A program made the position numbers and the translations under genes. The notes under the pieces are model-generated. The model saw only the letters and a list, made by a program, of their open reading frames with translations, ran no database searches and had not been told where the DNA came from. A stretch of DNA of 64,000 nt from an uncultured Alphaproteobacteria bacterium (lineage in GTDB: Bacteria > Pseudomonadota > Alphaproteobacteria > SP197): contig OY282363.1 of the NCBI GenBank assembly GCA_958295695.1, forward strand, positions 620,001 through 684,000, given 5' to 3'. Positions 52,798 through 62,279 of this stretch are shown one piece after another. Positions within the stretch are counted from its first letter, which is position 1; each line of letters starts with the position of its first letter.

Positions 52798-53952
52798 ATG
52801 AAGGTCGCGATCCCGAAGGAGCGGCGCGCTGGGGAAACCAGGGTCGCCGCCTCGCCCGACACGGCGAGGACGCTCGCCGGCATGGGCGTCGAGGTCGCCG
52901 TCGAGGCGGGCGCGGGCGAGGCTTCGGGCATGGCGGACGCCGCCTTCGCCGAGGCCGGCGCCCGGGTCGCGCCCGGTCCCGCGGCGACGCTGTCGGGCGC
53001 CGATGTCGTGCTCAAGGTCCGCCGCCCGGCGGGCGCGGGCGAGGACGGGATCGACGAGGTGGCGCTCATCCCCGACGGCGCCGTCCTGATCGGCCTCGTC
53101 GACCCGCTGGTCGACCGCGGCCAGTTCCGGGCCTACGCCGCCAAGCGGCTGACCGTGCTCGCGATGGAGCTCGTGCCGCGCATCGGCCGGGCGCAATCGA
53201 TGGACGCGCTGACGTCGCAGGCCAACCTGGCGGGCTACAAGGCCGTGCTGGACGCCTGCGTCCACTACGGGCGCGTCATGCCGCTGATGATGACGGCGGC
53301 CGGCACGCTCGCGCCCGCGAAGGTGCTGGTCCTGGGCGCGGGAGTCGCGGGCCTCCAGGCGATCGCTACGGCGCGCCGGCTGGGCGCGGTCGTCCGGGCG
53401 TTCGACGTCCGCCCGGCCGTCAGGGAGCAGGTCGAGAGCCTGGGCGCGGCCTTCGTCGAGATCGAGGGCGCGGGCGACGCCGAGACCGCGGGCGGATACG
53501 CCCGGGAGATGGGCGGGGACTACAAACGCCGGCAGGCCGCGGCGATCCGCGAGGCGCTCGCGAAGAGCGATATCTGCATCGCCACGGCCCAGGTTCCCGG
53601 CAAGCCCGCGCCGAAGCTCGTCACGTCGGAGATGGCGCGTGGCATGAAGCCCGGCTCCGTCATCGTCGACCTCGCCGTCGAGGGCGGCGGCAACTGCGAG
53701 CTCACGCGACGCGACCGGGCGATCCGGACCGGCGGCGTCACCGTCGTCGGCTTCGCCAACGCGCCCGGGCGCATGGCGCCCGACGCGTCGGCGCTCTACG
53801 CGCGCAACCTGCTCAACCTCGTCGAGCCGTTCATCGACAGGGAGAACGGCGCGTTCGCGCTCGATTTCGAGGACGAGGTCGTCGCCGGCGCCTGCGCCAT
53901 GCGGGAGGGCGAGATCGTCCATCCCCTGCTCGTCGAATCCGGGGAGGACTGA
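52798..53952 (+). CDS. pntAA: NAD(P) transhydrogenase subunit alpha, part 1
   Basis: The 384-aa cytoplasmic NAD(H)-binding domain I of proton-translocating transhydrogenase begins MKVAIPKERRAGETRVAASP, with NAD-binding GAGVAGLQAIATARRLGA near residue 180 and the RQD-loop-like QSMDALTSQANLAGYKAV region. The ATG at 52798 starts the conserved N-terminus. Operon order pntAA-pntAB-pntB, as in alphaproteobacteria. Confidence 0.95.
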   Translation: MKVAIPKERRAGETRVAASPDTARTLAGMGVEVAVEAGAGEASGMADAAFAEAGARVAPGPAATLSGADVVLKVRRPAGAGEDGIDEVALIPDGAVLIGLVDPLVDRGQFRAYAAKRLTVLAMELVPRIGRAQSMDALTSQANLAGYKAVLDACVHYGRVMPLMMTAAGTLAPAKVLVLGAGVAGLQAIATARRLGAVVRAFDVRPAVREQVESLGAAFVEIEGAGDAETAGGYAREMGGDYKRRQAAAIREALAKSDICIATAQVPGKPAPKLVTSEMARGMKPGSVIVDLAVEGGGNCELTRRDRAIRTGGVTVVGFANAPGRMAPDASALYARNLLNLVEPFIDRENGAFALDFEDEVVAGACAMREGEIVHPLLVESGED

Positions 53953-53957
53953 GACCC

Positions 53958-54272
53958 ATGGAAGCCGCGGCCGATCCCTTCGTCTTCCGGATCGCGATCT
54001 TCGTGCTGGCGATCTTCGTCGGCTACCATGTCGTCTGGTCCGTGACGCCGGCGCTCCACACGCCGCTCATGGCCGTCACCAACGCGATCTCGAGCGTCAT
54101 CGTCGTGGGCGCCCTGATCGCGGCGGGGCCCGAGGAGTTCGACGCCTCGAAGGCGCTCGGCTTCATCGCCGTCACCCTGGCCGCGGTGAACATCTTCGGC
54201 GGCTTCACCGTGACCCAGCGCATGCTGCGGATGTTCAGGAGGAAGGACCGCGCCGGGAGAGGGAAGCGATGA
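53958..54272 (+). CDS. pntAB: NAD(P) transhydrogenase subunit alpha, part 2 (membrane)
   Basis: The 104-aa protein supplies part of the membrane domain II, with spans around RIAIFVLAIFVGYHVVWSV, ISSVIVVGALIAAG and LGFIAVTLAAVNIFGGFTVT. It starts 5 nt after pntAA and overlaps pntB by 4 nt (ATGA). Confidence 0.95.
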   Translation: MEAAADPFVFRIAIFVLAIFVGYHVVWSVTPALHTPLMAVTNAISSVIVVGALIAAGPEEFDASKALGFIAVTLAAVNIFGGFTVTQRMLRMFRRKDRAGRGKR

Positions 54273-55657
54273 GCGGCGACGCCGCCGCCCTCGCCTATCT
54301 GCTCGCGGCGGTCTGTTTCATCCTGGCGCTGAAGGGGCTGAGCTCGCCCACGTCGTCGCGCCGCGGCAACGCGATCGGCGTCGTCGGCATGGCCATCGCG
54401 ATCGCGGTGACCGTGGCCGATCCGGCGGTCGTCTCCTATTCGTGGATCCTCGGCGGTCTCGCGCTGGGCGGCGCGATCGGCGTCGCGATCGCGCTCGGGA
54501 TCCGGATGACGGCCATGCCGCAGCTCGTCGCGGCGTTCCACAGTCTCGTCGGCATGGCGGCCGTGCTGGTGGCGGCCGCGGCGCTCCACGCGCCCGAAGC
54601 CTACGGCATCGTCGCGGCCGACGGCGCGATCGGGACCGCCAGCAGGATCGAGATGATCCTCGGCATGGCGATCGGCGCGATCACGTTTTCCGGTTCCGTC
54701 GTGGCGTTCGCCAAGCTCCAGGGGCTCGTCTCGGGCGCGCCGGCCGTCTTCCCGGGCCAGCACCCGCTGAACCTCGCCATCGGCCTGGCCATGGCCGGAC
54801 TCGGCGTCTGGTTCGTCGCGGGCGGGGGCGAGACCGCCTTCTGGTCGGTCGCCGCGCTCGCCTTCCTGATCGGAGTCGCGCTCATCGTCCCCATCGGCGG
54901 GGCCGACATGCCGGTCGTCGTCTCGATGCTCAACAGCTATTCCGGCTGGGCCGCGGCGGGCATCGGCTTCACGCTCGGGAACGAGCTCCTGATCATCACG
55001 GGCGCGCTCGTCGGCAGCTCGGGCGCGATCCTGAGCTACATCATGTGCAAGGGCATGAACCGGTCGTTCGTCAATGTCATCCTGGGCGGTTTCGGCGCCG
55101 CCGCCGCCGCCGCGGACGACCTGGGCGAGCGCACGGTCAAACGGGGCAGCGCCGGCGACGCCGCCTTCATCCTGCGGAACGCGCGCAAGGTCGTCATCGT
55201 GCCGGGCTACGGCATGGCGGTCGCCCAGGCGCAGCACGCGCTGCGCGAGATGGCCGACCGGCTGAAGGACGGAGGCGTCGAGGCGGTCTACGCCATCCAC
55301 CCCGTCGCGGGCCGCATGCCGGGGCACATGAACGTGCTTCTGGCCGAGGCGAACGTGCCCTACGACGAGGTCTTCGAGCTCGGGGAGGTCAACTCGCAGT
55401 TCGCCACGGCCGACGTCGCCTTCGTGATCGGGGCCAACGACGTCTGCAACCCGCTCGCCAAGACCGACCCCCGGAGCCCCATCGCCGGGATGCCGGTTCT
55501 CGACGCCGAAAGGGCCGCGACCGTGCTCGTGGTCAAGCGCTCGCTCTCGCCGGGCTACGCCGGCATCGACAACCCGCTGTTCTACCGCGACAACGCCATG
55601 ATGCTCTTCGCCGACGCCAAGAAAATGGTCGAGGACATCGTCAAGGAACTGGGCTGA
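54269..55657 (+). CDS. pntB: NAD(P) transhydrogenase subunit beta
   Basis: The 462-aa subunit has an N-terminal membrane domain of about nine spans and a C-terminal NADP(H)-binding domain III (from about residue 285) with VVIVPGYGMAVAQAQHALRE, HPVAGRMPGHMNVLLAEA and GANDVCNPLAKTDPRSPIAG. It completes the pump that drives NADPH formation with the proton gradient. Confidence 0.96.
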   Translation: MSGDAAALAYLLAAVCFILALKGLSSPTSSRRGNAIGVVGMAIAIAVTVADPAVVSYSWILGGLALGGAIGVAIALGIRMTAMPQLVAAFHSLVGMAAVLVAAAALHAPEAYGIVAADGAIGTASRIEMILGMAIGAITFSGSVVAFAKLQGLVSGAPAVFPGQHPLNLAIGLAMAGLGVWFVAGGGETAFWSVAALAFLIGVALIVPIGGADMPVVVSMLNSYSGWAAAGIGFTLGNELLIITGALVGSSGAILSYIMCKGMNRSFVNVILGGFGAAAAAADDLGERTVKRGSAGDAAFILRNARKVVIVPGYGMAVAQAQHALREMADRLKDGGVEAVYAIHPVAGRMPGHMNVLLAEANVPYDEVFELGEVNSQFATADVAFVIGANDVCNPLAKTDPRSPIAGMPVLDAERAATVLVVKRSLSPGYAGIDNPLFYRDNAMMLFADAKKMVEDIVKELG

Positions 55658-55699
55658 AGCCCGCCCGGCGGTCGCGGGTTCGCCGGGGATGGGCCCGCC

Positions 55700-55912
55700 C
55701 TAGGCGTTGCCTTCGCGCTGGGCCCGCTTGCGCGCCAGCTTGCGGGCGCGGCGCACGGCCTCGGCGCGCTCGCGCTTCTTCTTCTCGGAAGGTTTCTCGA
55801 AGTGGCGGCGCAGCTTCATCTCGCGGTAGACGCCCTCGCGCTGCAGCTTCTTCTTCAGCGCGCGCAGGGCCTGGTCGACATTGTTGTCGCGTACGGTGAC
55901 CTGGACGATGAT
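55700..55912 (-). CDS. rpsU: 30S ribosomal protein S21 with non-canonical start
   Basis: The 70-aa ribosomal protein reads [20 protein letters not shown], then [20 protein letters not shown] and a basic tail, a complete S21. No ATG, GTG, TTG or CTG precedes it in frame until far upstream. A strong Shine-Dalgarno (GGGAGAAGG) abuts ATC ATC GTC CAG GTC, so translation must begin at ATC (55912 or 55909) or at GTC where relatives have GTG or ATG. A sequencing error is the alternative. Located between convergent pntB and the divergent MBL gene. Confidence 0.88.
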   Translation of the reverse strand: MIVQVTVRDNNVDQALRALKKKLQREGVYREMKLRRHFEKPSEKKKRERAEAVRRARKLARKRAQREGNA

Positions 55913-56072
55913 CCTTCTCCCTTGTCGTCTCGGCCCGGGCTCGACCCGGCCCGCTCCGTTCCGCGGAGGTACGGCGCTCCTAGCACGGCGTCCCGGCCTT
56001 GTGAAGCGCCCGCTGGCCTCTCCGGGGGCCGGCCTGTAGGCTGCGCCGGGGGCCGATCGGGGCGTGACGGGC

Positions 56073-56954
56073 ATGACGTTGATTCTTGGCGACATCCGCA
56101 TCGACCGGATCGAGGAGTCCCGCGAGCCCGGCAACCTGCCGCACGAGGACTTTCCCGACGCCACGCCGGAGGCCATCGCGCCCTATCTCGAGTGGCTCGA
56201 GCCGGCCGCCATCGACCCGGCTTCCGGCCGGACGATCATGCCGGTCCAGACCTATCTGGTCCGGACGGCGCACCGCACGATCCTGCTCGACACCTGCGTC
56301 GGCAATCACAAGAACCACCCCTCGACGCCGGCCTGGAACCGGCGGTCGGACTACACCCTCATCGAGGACATCGCGGCCGCGGGCGTCGCCCCGGAGGATG
56401 TCGACCTCGTCCTGTGCAGCCACCTCCATCTCGATCACGCCGGCTGGAACACGCGCCTGGAGGACGGCCGCTGGACGCCGACCTTCCCGAACGCCAGGTA
56501 CCTCTTCAACCGGGACGAGCTCGACTTCGCCGAGGAACAGGCGAGGCAGGGGGACAGCGTCTACGGCGAGAGCGTCCAGCCGGTCCTCGAAGCCGGTCTG
56601 GGAGAGATGGTCGCCAAGGATTTCGCCCTCGACGACAACGTTTGGCTGGAGCCGACCGAAGGCCACACGCCGGGCCACGTGGCGACCTGGCTCGGCTCGG
56701 GCGGCGGACGCGCCGTGATGTGCGGCGACCTGATCCACGCCCCCTTCCAGTTGCCGCACCCGGAGTGGAGCCCCGTGTACGACTGGGACCGCGCGATGGC
56801 CGCGGCGACCCGCCGCCGCTTCCTCGAATCGGTCGCCGACACGGACATCTTCGTCCTGACCCAGCACTTTCCCGCGCCGTCGATGGGCCATGTCTTCGGC
56901 AAGGGCGGCGGATTCGGCTTCCGTTACCACGGCCGCGACATGGTGCACGGCTAG
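56073..56954 (+). CDS. MBL-fold metallo-hydrolase
   Basis: The 293-aa cytoplasmic hydrolase has the zinc motif [11 protein letters not shown], a second ligand in [10 protein letters not shown], the bridging Asp in VMCGDLIH and a final His near [11 protein letters not shown]. It fits the lactonase-like/methyl-parathion-hydrolase-like branch. The ATG at 56073 is chosen; a GTG at 56064 is possible. It is 9 nt before peptide deformylase, in the same direction. Confidence 0.88.
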   Translation: MTLILGDIRIDRIEESREPGNLPHEDFPDATPEAIAPYLEWLEPAAIDPASGRTIMPVQTYLVRTAHRTILLDTCVGNHKNHPSTPAWNRRSDYTLIEDIAAAGVAPEDVDLVLCSHLHLDHAGWNTRLEDGRWTPTFPNARYLFNRDELDFAEEQARQGDSVYGESVQPVLEAGLGEMVAKDFALDDNVWLEPTEGHTPGHVATWLGSGGGRAVMCGDLIHAPFQLPHPEWSPVYDWDRAMAAATRRRFLESVADTDIFVLTQHFPAPSMGHVFGKGGGFGFRYHGRDMVHG

Positions 56955-56963
56955 GAGCCGGCG

Positions 56964-57491
56964 ATGGCCATCCTGAAGATCGCCCGCATGGGCCATCCGG
57001 TCCTGCGCCGCCGCGCCGACGAGGCGCCCGACCCGACCGCGCCGGGCGTCCGCAAGCTGGTCATGGACATGATCGAGACCATGCGCGACGCCGAGGGCAG
57101 GGGGCTCGCCGCGCCCCAGGTCCATGTGCCGCTCCGCGTCGCCGTCTTCATCGCGCCGGAGGACCCCGGCCACGAAGGCGTCACCGCCATCGTCAACCCC
57201 GCCCTGGAGCTGCTGAGCGAGGAGCGCGTCGAGGGTTGGGAGGGCTGCCTGTCCGTTCCCGGCCTCCAGGGCGTCGTGCCGCGTTCGCCGAAGGTGCGCT
57301 ACACCGGCGTGACGCCCGACGGCGCGCGGATCGACCGCACGGTCGAGGGCTTCCACGCGGTCGTCGCGCAGCACGAGTTCGACCATCTGGACGGCATCCT
57401 CTATCCCCAGCGCATGACCGACATGACCAAACTGATCTTCGAATCCGAGGCGCGCCGGCTCCTCGCCGCCGGAGAGGGGGACGGCGCGTGA
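56964..57491 (+). CDS. def: Peptide deformylase
   Basis: The 175-aa metalloenzyme removes formyl groups from new proteins. The three motifs are GLAAPQV, EGCLSVP and QHEFDHLDG, all intact. The start at 56964 follows GGAGCC. Its stop overlaps the COQ9-like gene start (GTGA). Confidence 0.95.
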   Translation: MAILKIARMGHPVLRRRADEAPDPTAPGVRKLVMDMIETMRDAEGRGLAAPQVHVPLRVAVFIAPEDPGHEGVTAIVNPALELLSEERVEGWEGCLSVPGLQGVVPRSPKVRYTGVTPDGARIDRTVEGFHAVVAQHEFDHLDGILYPQRMTDMTKLIFESEARRLLAAGEGDGA

Positions 57492-58180
57492 CGGCGCCCT
57501 CGGCCACGCCCAGGCGCGACGCGGAGCGCCGCCTCCTGCTGGCCGCCGCGTTGCCGCATGTCCCCTTCGACGGCTGGACCTTCGCGGCCATGCGCGCCGG
57601 CGCGGACGACCGTGGCCTTCCGCCCGCCGATGTCCGGCGCCTGTTTCCCGGCGGCCCGGACGAGATGGTCGCGTTCTTCGCGGCCGAGGCCGACCGGGCC
57701 ATGGAAACCGAGCTCGCGCGCCGCGACCTCGGCGCCATGCGCGTCCGGGACAGGATCGCCACGGCCGTGCGCGTCAGGCTCGAACAGTACGCCGGGCGCA
57801 AGGACGCGGTCCGCCGGGCGCTCGCGCTCCGGATCCCGCCGGGCGACGGGCCGGGCGGCTTGCGCGCGCTCTACCGCACGGTCGATGCGATGTGGCGCGC
57901 CGCCGGCGACGCGTCGACCGACCACAACTTCTACACCAAGCGCCTGCTGCTCGCGGGCGTCTACATGGCGACCCTGCTGTTCTGGCTCGGCGACGCGAGC
58001 GAGGACGGGGAGGCGACCTGGGCCTTCCTCGACCGCCGCATCGGGGACGTCATGCGGCTCCAGAAGGCCAAGGCGCGGGTCGGGCGCCGGCTGCCCGATC
58101 CCGACGCCGTCGTGCGCCGGCTCGCGCGCCGCCGCGCGGCCCCGGCCTTCAGCCGCCCGTCTTCGGGAACAGCCTCGTGA
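57488..58180 (+). CDS. coq9: COQ9 family protein
   Basis: The 230-aa protein matches COQ9, a lipid-binding helper of ubiquinone hydroxylation: LLLAALPHVPFDGWTFAAM at the N-terminus, then a TetR-like helical fold and YTKRLLLAGVYMATLLFWL near the C-terminus. The start is the GTG at 57488. Its 3' end overlaps the convergent purK gene by 32 nt. Confidence 0.9.
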   Translation: MTAPSATPRRDAERRLLLAAALPHVPFDGWTFAAMRAGADDRGLPPADVRRLFPGGPDEMVAFFAAEADRAMETELARRDLGAMRVRDRIATAVRVRLEQYAGRKDAVRRALALRIPPGDGPGGLRALYRTVDAMWRAAGDASTDHNFYTKRLLLAGVYMATLLFWLGDASEDGEATWAFLDRRIGDVMRLQKAKARVGRRLPDPDAVVRRLARRRAAPAFSRPSSGTAS

Positions 58181-59240
58181 CGTGGCCCATCTTCCGCCCG
58201 GGCCGCGCGTCGGCCTTGCCGTAGAGATGGAGCTTCGCGTTGGGCTCGCGCGCGACGCCGGGCCAGTCCCCGGCCGCGTCGCCCAGGAGGTTCGTCATCA
58301 CCGCGTCGCTGTGGCGGCCGGGATCGCCCAGCGGCAGGCCCGCGACCGCGCGGACGAACTGCTCGAACTGGCTCGTGCGGCAGGCGTCGATCGTCCAGTG
58401 GCCGGAGTTGTGCGGCCGGGCCGCGAGCTCGTTGACCAGGAGTCCGCCCTCGCGCGTGACGAACATCTCGACGGCCAGCAGTCCCGCCATGTCGAAGGCC
58501 GCGGCGAGGCGTTCCGCGATCGAGCGGGCTTCGTCGGCGAGCCCGGGCGCGAGACGGGCGGGCGCCCGGGTCCGCGCGAGAACGCGGCCGCGGTGCACGT
58601 TCTCGACGACGTCGAAGCAGGCGGCGTCGCCGTCGACCGTTCGCGCGACAATGGCCGAGATCTCGCGCTGGAAGTCCACGAACCCCTCGAGAACGCCTTC
58701 CGCTCCGCCCATCGCGGTCCAGGCTCCGGCCGGGTCGTCGCCGGGGCCGATCGTCACCTGGCCCTTGCCGTCGTAGCCCATGCGGGCGGTCTTCAGAACG
58801 GCCGGCCGGCCGAGGTCGCCGAGGGCGCGGTCCAGCTCGGCGGCGCTCGTCACCCGGCGGTAGGGGGCGGTCCCGATTCCCAGGCCGTTGACGAAATCCT
58901 TCTCCGCGACGCGGTGCTGGGTCGCCTCGAGACAGCGCCAATGGGGCCTGACCGGCGCCGCGGTCTCCAGGCGGGCGAAGCTGGACGTCGGCAGGTTCTC
59001 GAATTCGTAGGTGACGACATCGACCGAGGCGCCGAAACGGTCGAGCGCGTCGAGGTCGTCGTAGGGCGCGACGGTGGCGGCGGCGCTGACCTGCGCCGCG
59101 GGGCTGTCCTCGTCGGGGCAGAAGATGTGGCAGCGGTATCCCATGGCCGCCGCGGCCAGAGCGGCCATCCGCCCGAGCTGGCCGCCGCCCACGATGCCGA
59201 TGGTGCCGCCGGGCGGCAGCGTCCTCGCATCGTCGCGCAC
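58149..59240 (-). CDS. purK: 5-(carboxyamino)imidazole ribonucleotide synthase
   Basis: The 363-aa ATP-grasp enzyme of purine synthesis makes N5-CAIR from AIR, ATP and bicarbonate. It has the N-terminal IGIVGGGQLGRMAALAA, the ATP-grasp segment RPAVLKTARMGYDGKGQ and the conserved NELAARPHNSGHWTIDAC. The start is a GTG at 59240, 5 nt after purE. Convergent overlap with the COQ9-like gene. Confidence 0.95.
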   Translation of the reverse strand: MRDDARTLPPGGTIGIVGGGQLGRMAALAAAAMGYRCHIFCPDEDSPAAQVSAAATVAPYDDLDALDRFGASVDVVTYEFENLPTSSFARLETAAPVRPHWRCLEATQHRVAEKDFVNGLGIGTAPYRRVTSAAELDRALGDLGRPAVLKTARMGYDGKGQVTIGPGDDPAGAWTAMGGAEGVLEGFVDFQREISAIVARTVDGDAACFDVVENVHRGRVLARTRAPARLAPGLADEARSIAERLAAAFDMAGLLAVEMFVTREGGLLVNELAARPHNSGHWTIDACRTSQFEQFVRAVAGLPLGDPGRHSDAVMTNLLGDAAGDWPGVAREPNAKLHLYGKADARPGRKMGHVTRLFPKTGG

Positions 59241-59245
59241 GGGAT

Positions 59246-59767
59246 TCAGGCGTCGCCGCCCGGCGCTTCGGCCACCGAGGCCGTCTGTCCGGCCCGGTAG
59301 TCGTCCAGCGCCCGGGCCACGTCCGGGTCTCCGTTGGCGACGATGGCGGCCGCCAGCAGCGCGGCGTTGACGGCGCCGGCGCGTCCGATGGCGAGCGTCC
59401 CGACGGGAACGCCGGCCGGCATCTGGACGATCGACAGCAGGCTGTCCATGCCGTTGAGCGCCTTGCTCTCGACCGGAACGCCGAGCACCGGGACGGGCGT
59501 CTTGGCCGCCGTCATGCCCGGAAGGTGGGCGGCCCCGCCGGCGCCGGCGACGATCGCCTTCAGGCCCCGGCCGCGCGCCGCTTCGGCATAGGCGAACAGG
59601 CGGTCGGGCGTCCGGTGCGCGGAGACGATGCGGGTTTCGTGGGCCACGCCCAGAAGGTCGAGCGTCTCGGCGGCGTGGCGCATCGTGTCCCAGTCCGACT
59701 GGCTGCCCATGACGATGCCGACCTGGATCCCGGCCACGGCGGTCTCCGTCGCGAAAACGGCGGCCAT
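59246..59767 (-). CDS. purE: N5-carboxyaminoimidazole ribonucleotide mutase
   Basis: The 173-aa class I PurE converts N5-CAIR to CAIR. Motifs: [46 protein letters not shown] and [18 protein letters not shown]. The ATG at 59767 is chosen over a TTG at 59794 (weak ribosome site in both). Operon with purK. Confidence 0.95.
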   Translation of the reverse strand: MAAVFATETAVAGIQVGIVMGSQSDWDTMRHAAETLDLLGVAHETRIVSAHRTPDRLFAYAEAARGRGLKAIVAGAGGAAHLPGMTAAKTPVPVLGVPVESKALNGMDSLLSIVQMPAGVPVGTLAIGRAGAVNAALLAAAIVANGDPDVARALDDYRAGQTASVAEAPGGDA

Positions 59768-59855
59768 CTTGGGCACGCGGCAGACCGGGCGCAAGCGCGA
59801 ACGAAAGCCCCGGACCGGCGCGCCCCGGTCGTTCCGCCGGCGCCGCGGACCCCGC

Positions 59856-60326
59856 CTACGGGCGGGGGCCGCCGAGGCGCCGGTCTCCGGGGGGCGGGGG
59901 CGGATCGTCGACGACCGTCCACTCGCCGTCCATCGCCGCCCCGCCCGGCTCGGCCCGCGTCCGCGGGCCGGCCGCGCGAACGTGCCGCGCCAGCATCCGG
60001 CGCAGGCCGTGGCGCAGGAGCGGAACGAGCAGCAGGAAGCCCGCGGCGTCGGTGAAGAAGCCCGGCGTCAGGAGCATGAGGCCGGCGACGAGGAGGCAGA
60101 CCCCGTCGAAGGCCTCGACGGCGGGCATCCTCCCCGCCCGCAGGGTCTCCCGGGCGCTCGCCGCCACGGCGCGGCCCTGGACGCGCACGACGGCCGCGCC
60201 GGCCGCCGCGGTGGCGACGCACAGCAGCACGGTCCAGAGCGCGCCGATCGCGCCGCCCAGCTCGATGAAAAGGAAGACCTCGGCCAGCGGTACGGCCAGA
60301 AACGCGGCAAGAAGAAGCAGGGGCAT
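59856..60326 (-). CDS. fxsA: FxsA family membrane protein
   Basis: The 156-aa inner-membrane protein has four spans and the FxsA pattern ([40 protein letters not shown]). In E. coli FxsA limits F-plasmid exclusion of phage T7; its general role is unclear. The ATG at 60326 precedes the first span. Divergent from the Tim44-like gene by about 175 nt, a common alphaproteobacterial arrangement. Confidence 0.9.
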   Translation of the reverse strand: MPLLLLAAFLAVPLAEVFLFIELGGAIGALWTVLLCVATAAAGAAVVRVQGRAVAASARETLRAGRMPAVEAFDGVCLLVAGLMLLTPGFFTDAAGFLLLVPLLRHGLRRMLARHVRAAGPRTRAEPGGAAMDGEWTVVDDPPPPPGDRRLGGPRP

Positions 60327-60501
60327 GGTCGATGAGGCCCGCAAGGATCGCCATGTCCATGTTAGCGCCTCTGAAGGACGGGGCCAGCGCGTACGACTCG
60401 ACCGCGCCCGTCCGACCCTCTAGGCTGGGCCGAAGCAGGCGGCGCTCCCCGGACGGGCCCGCGCCGGCGGCAACCACCGATCTGGACAGGCAGCGGTTTC
60501 C

Positions 60502-61146
60502 GTGGACCCCTTAACGCTCCTCTTCGCCGTCGTGGCGGGCCTCATCTTCTTCAAGCTCTTCAACGTTCTGGGCCGGCGCACCGGCCACGAGCGCCCCCCG
60601 CCGGTCGCCATGGGCGGGAGCGGCGCCGAGGCCGACGAGGGCAAGGCCGCGCCGCCGCGCGAGCGCGACGACGAGGACGCGGCGCCGGACGCCTCGCTCG
60701 ATGCGGGCGTCGCCCAGATCCGGCTCGCCGACCGCGGTTTCGATCCCGAGCAGTTCCTGGCCGGCGCGCGCGCCGCCTTCGAGATGATCCTCGACGCCTT
60801 CCACAAGGGCGAGATCGAGAAGGTCAGGCCGTATCTGGACGCCGATGTCTACCGCGGCTTCGCGCGGGCCGTCGAGGACCGGGCCGTCGGCGACACGAGG
60901 CGGCTGGTCGAGCTCGTCGCCGTCAACCGCTGCGAGCTGGTCGAGGCCTCGATGGAGGGGCGCGAGGCCCGCGTCACCGTGCGCTTCGACAGCGACCAGA
61001 CCGACGTGGTCAAGGACAGCGAGGAGCGCATCGTCGCCGGAGATCCGACCGCGCCCGTCGAGGTCGCCGACCTCTGGACCTTCGCGCGCGACAGCCGCTC
61101 GAACGATCCCAACTGGCGGCTCGTCGCCACCCGCAGCCCGCGGTGA
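60502..61146 (+). CDS. Tim44-like domain protein
   Basis: The 214-aa protein has one N-terminal membrane anchor (LTLLFAVVAGLIFFKLFNVLG), a charged linker, and a C-terminal Tim44/MBA1-like domain (DPEQFLAGARAAFEMILDAF, then KVRPYLDADVYRGFARAVED). Bacterial relatives are linked to inner-membrane protein handling. The start is a GTG at 60502; its stop overlaps mltA (GTGA), a conserved pairing in alphaproteobacteria. Confidence 0.9.
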   Translation: MDPLTLLFAVVAGLIFFKLFNVLGRRTGHERPPPVAMGGSGAEADEGKAAPPRERDDEDAAPDASLDAGVAQIRLADRGFDPEQFLAGARAAFEMILDAFHKGEIEKVRPYLDADVYRGFARAVEDRAVGDTRRLVELVAVNRCELVEASMEGREARVTVRFDSDQTDVVKDSEERIVAGDPTAPVEVADLWTFARDSRSNDPNWRLVATRSPR

Positions 61147-62246
61147 GCGCGGCTTCTCTCCCGCGCGCGCTTCCGGCCCTGGCCCTGGCGGGCCTGCTCG
61201 CCGCCTGCGCCGGCCGCGGCGATCCGCCCGACGAACTGGTCCTGACGCCCTCGTCGTTCGACCGCGTGCCGGGCTGGGCGCTGGACGACCACGCCGCGGC
61301 GCTCGAAACCTTCCTCGTCTCCTGCGCGGCCATCGAGGACCGCGATCCCGCGGCGCCGCTGGACGGTTCGACCGGCATGGGGTTCTCGGGCGCGTGGCGG
61401 GAGGTCTGCCGCGCCGGCCGCGCCACCGACCCGGCCTTCGCCCGCGTCTTCTTCGAAACCCGGTTCCGGCCCTGGCTCGCCACCGATGGCGACCGCGACA
61501 TCGGCCTCTTCACCGGCTACTACGAGCCGCTGCTCGACGGGTCGCGCGCGCCCAGCGAGACCTACCGCTACCCGCTCTACCGCATGCCCGCCACGCTGGC
61601 GGCGATCCCCAGCCGCGAGGAGATCGACCGGGGCGCGCTCGCCGGGCTCGGCCTCGAGCTCCTCTGGGTCGACGACAAGGTCGCGGCGTTCTTCCTCCAC
61701 ATCCAGGGTTCGGGGCGGGTGCGCCTGCCCGACGGCGGCGCGGTCCGGGTCGGCTACGCGGGCAAGAACGGGCACGGCTACCACGCCATCGGCCGCGAAC
61801 TGATCGCCCGCGGGGCCCTCGCGCGCGAGGACGTCTCGCTGCAGTCGATCCGCGACTGGCTCCACGCCAACCCCGACCGGGCCGACGAGGTCATGTGGAC
61901 GAACGCGAGCTATGTCTTCTTCGAGGAGATCGAGGGACCGGGCCCGCTGGGCGCCCAGGGCGTGCCGCTCACGCCGGGCCGCAGCCTCGCGGTCGATGAC
62001 GCGTTCCTGGCCTACGGCGTGCCGGTCTGGCTTTCGACAACGCTGCCCGACGGGCGTCCCTGGAACCGGCTGATGATCGCCCAGGACACCGGCGGCGCGA
62101 TCGCCGGTCCCGTGCGGGGCGACATCTTCTTCGGCCACGGCGACCGGGCGGAATGGAACGCCGGACGCATGAAGGGCGAGGGGCGGTACTGGATCCTCCT
62201 GCCCCATCTGGTCTCGACCGATCTTGTCGCGTCGCTCGATCCGTAA
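61143..62246 (+). CDS. mltA: Membrane-bound lytic murein transglycosylase A
   Basis: The 367-aa lipoprotein cleaves peptidoglycan glycan strands to anhydromuropeptides. It has a lipobox cysteine near residue 20 (LAGLLAACAG), the MltA domain (GLFTGYYEPLLDGS, FFLHIQGSGRVRLPDGG, VGYAGKNGHGY) and a C-terminal 3D domain with the Asp triad (MIAQDTGGAIAGPVRGDIFFG). The start is the GTG overlapping the Tim44-like stop. Confidence 0.94.
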   Translation: MSAASLPRALPALALAGLLAACAGRGDPPDELVLTPSSFDRVPGWALDDHAAALETFLVSCAAIEDRDPAAPLDGSTGMGFSGAWREVCRAGRATDPAFARVFFETRFRPWLATDGDRDIGLFTGYYEPLLDGSRAPSETYRYPLYRMPATLAAIPSREEIDRGALAGLGLELLWVDDKVAAFFLHIQGSGRVRLPDGGAVRVGYAGKNGHGYHAIGRELIARGALAREDVSLQSIRDWLHANPDRADEVMWTNASYVFFEEIEGPGPLGAQGVPLTPGRSLAVDDAFLAYGVPVWLSTTLPDGRPWNRLMIAQDTGGAIAGPVRGDIFFGHGDRAEWNAGRMKGEGRYWILLPHLVSTDLVASLDP

Positions 62247-62279
62247 CAGTCTGCCGGCGTCCGGCTCCCTCGAGAGACC

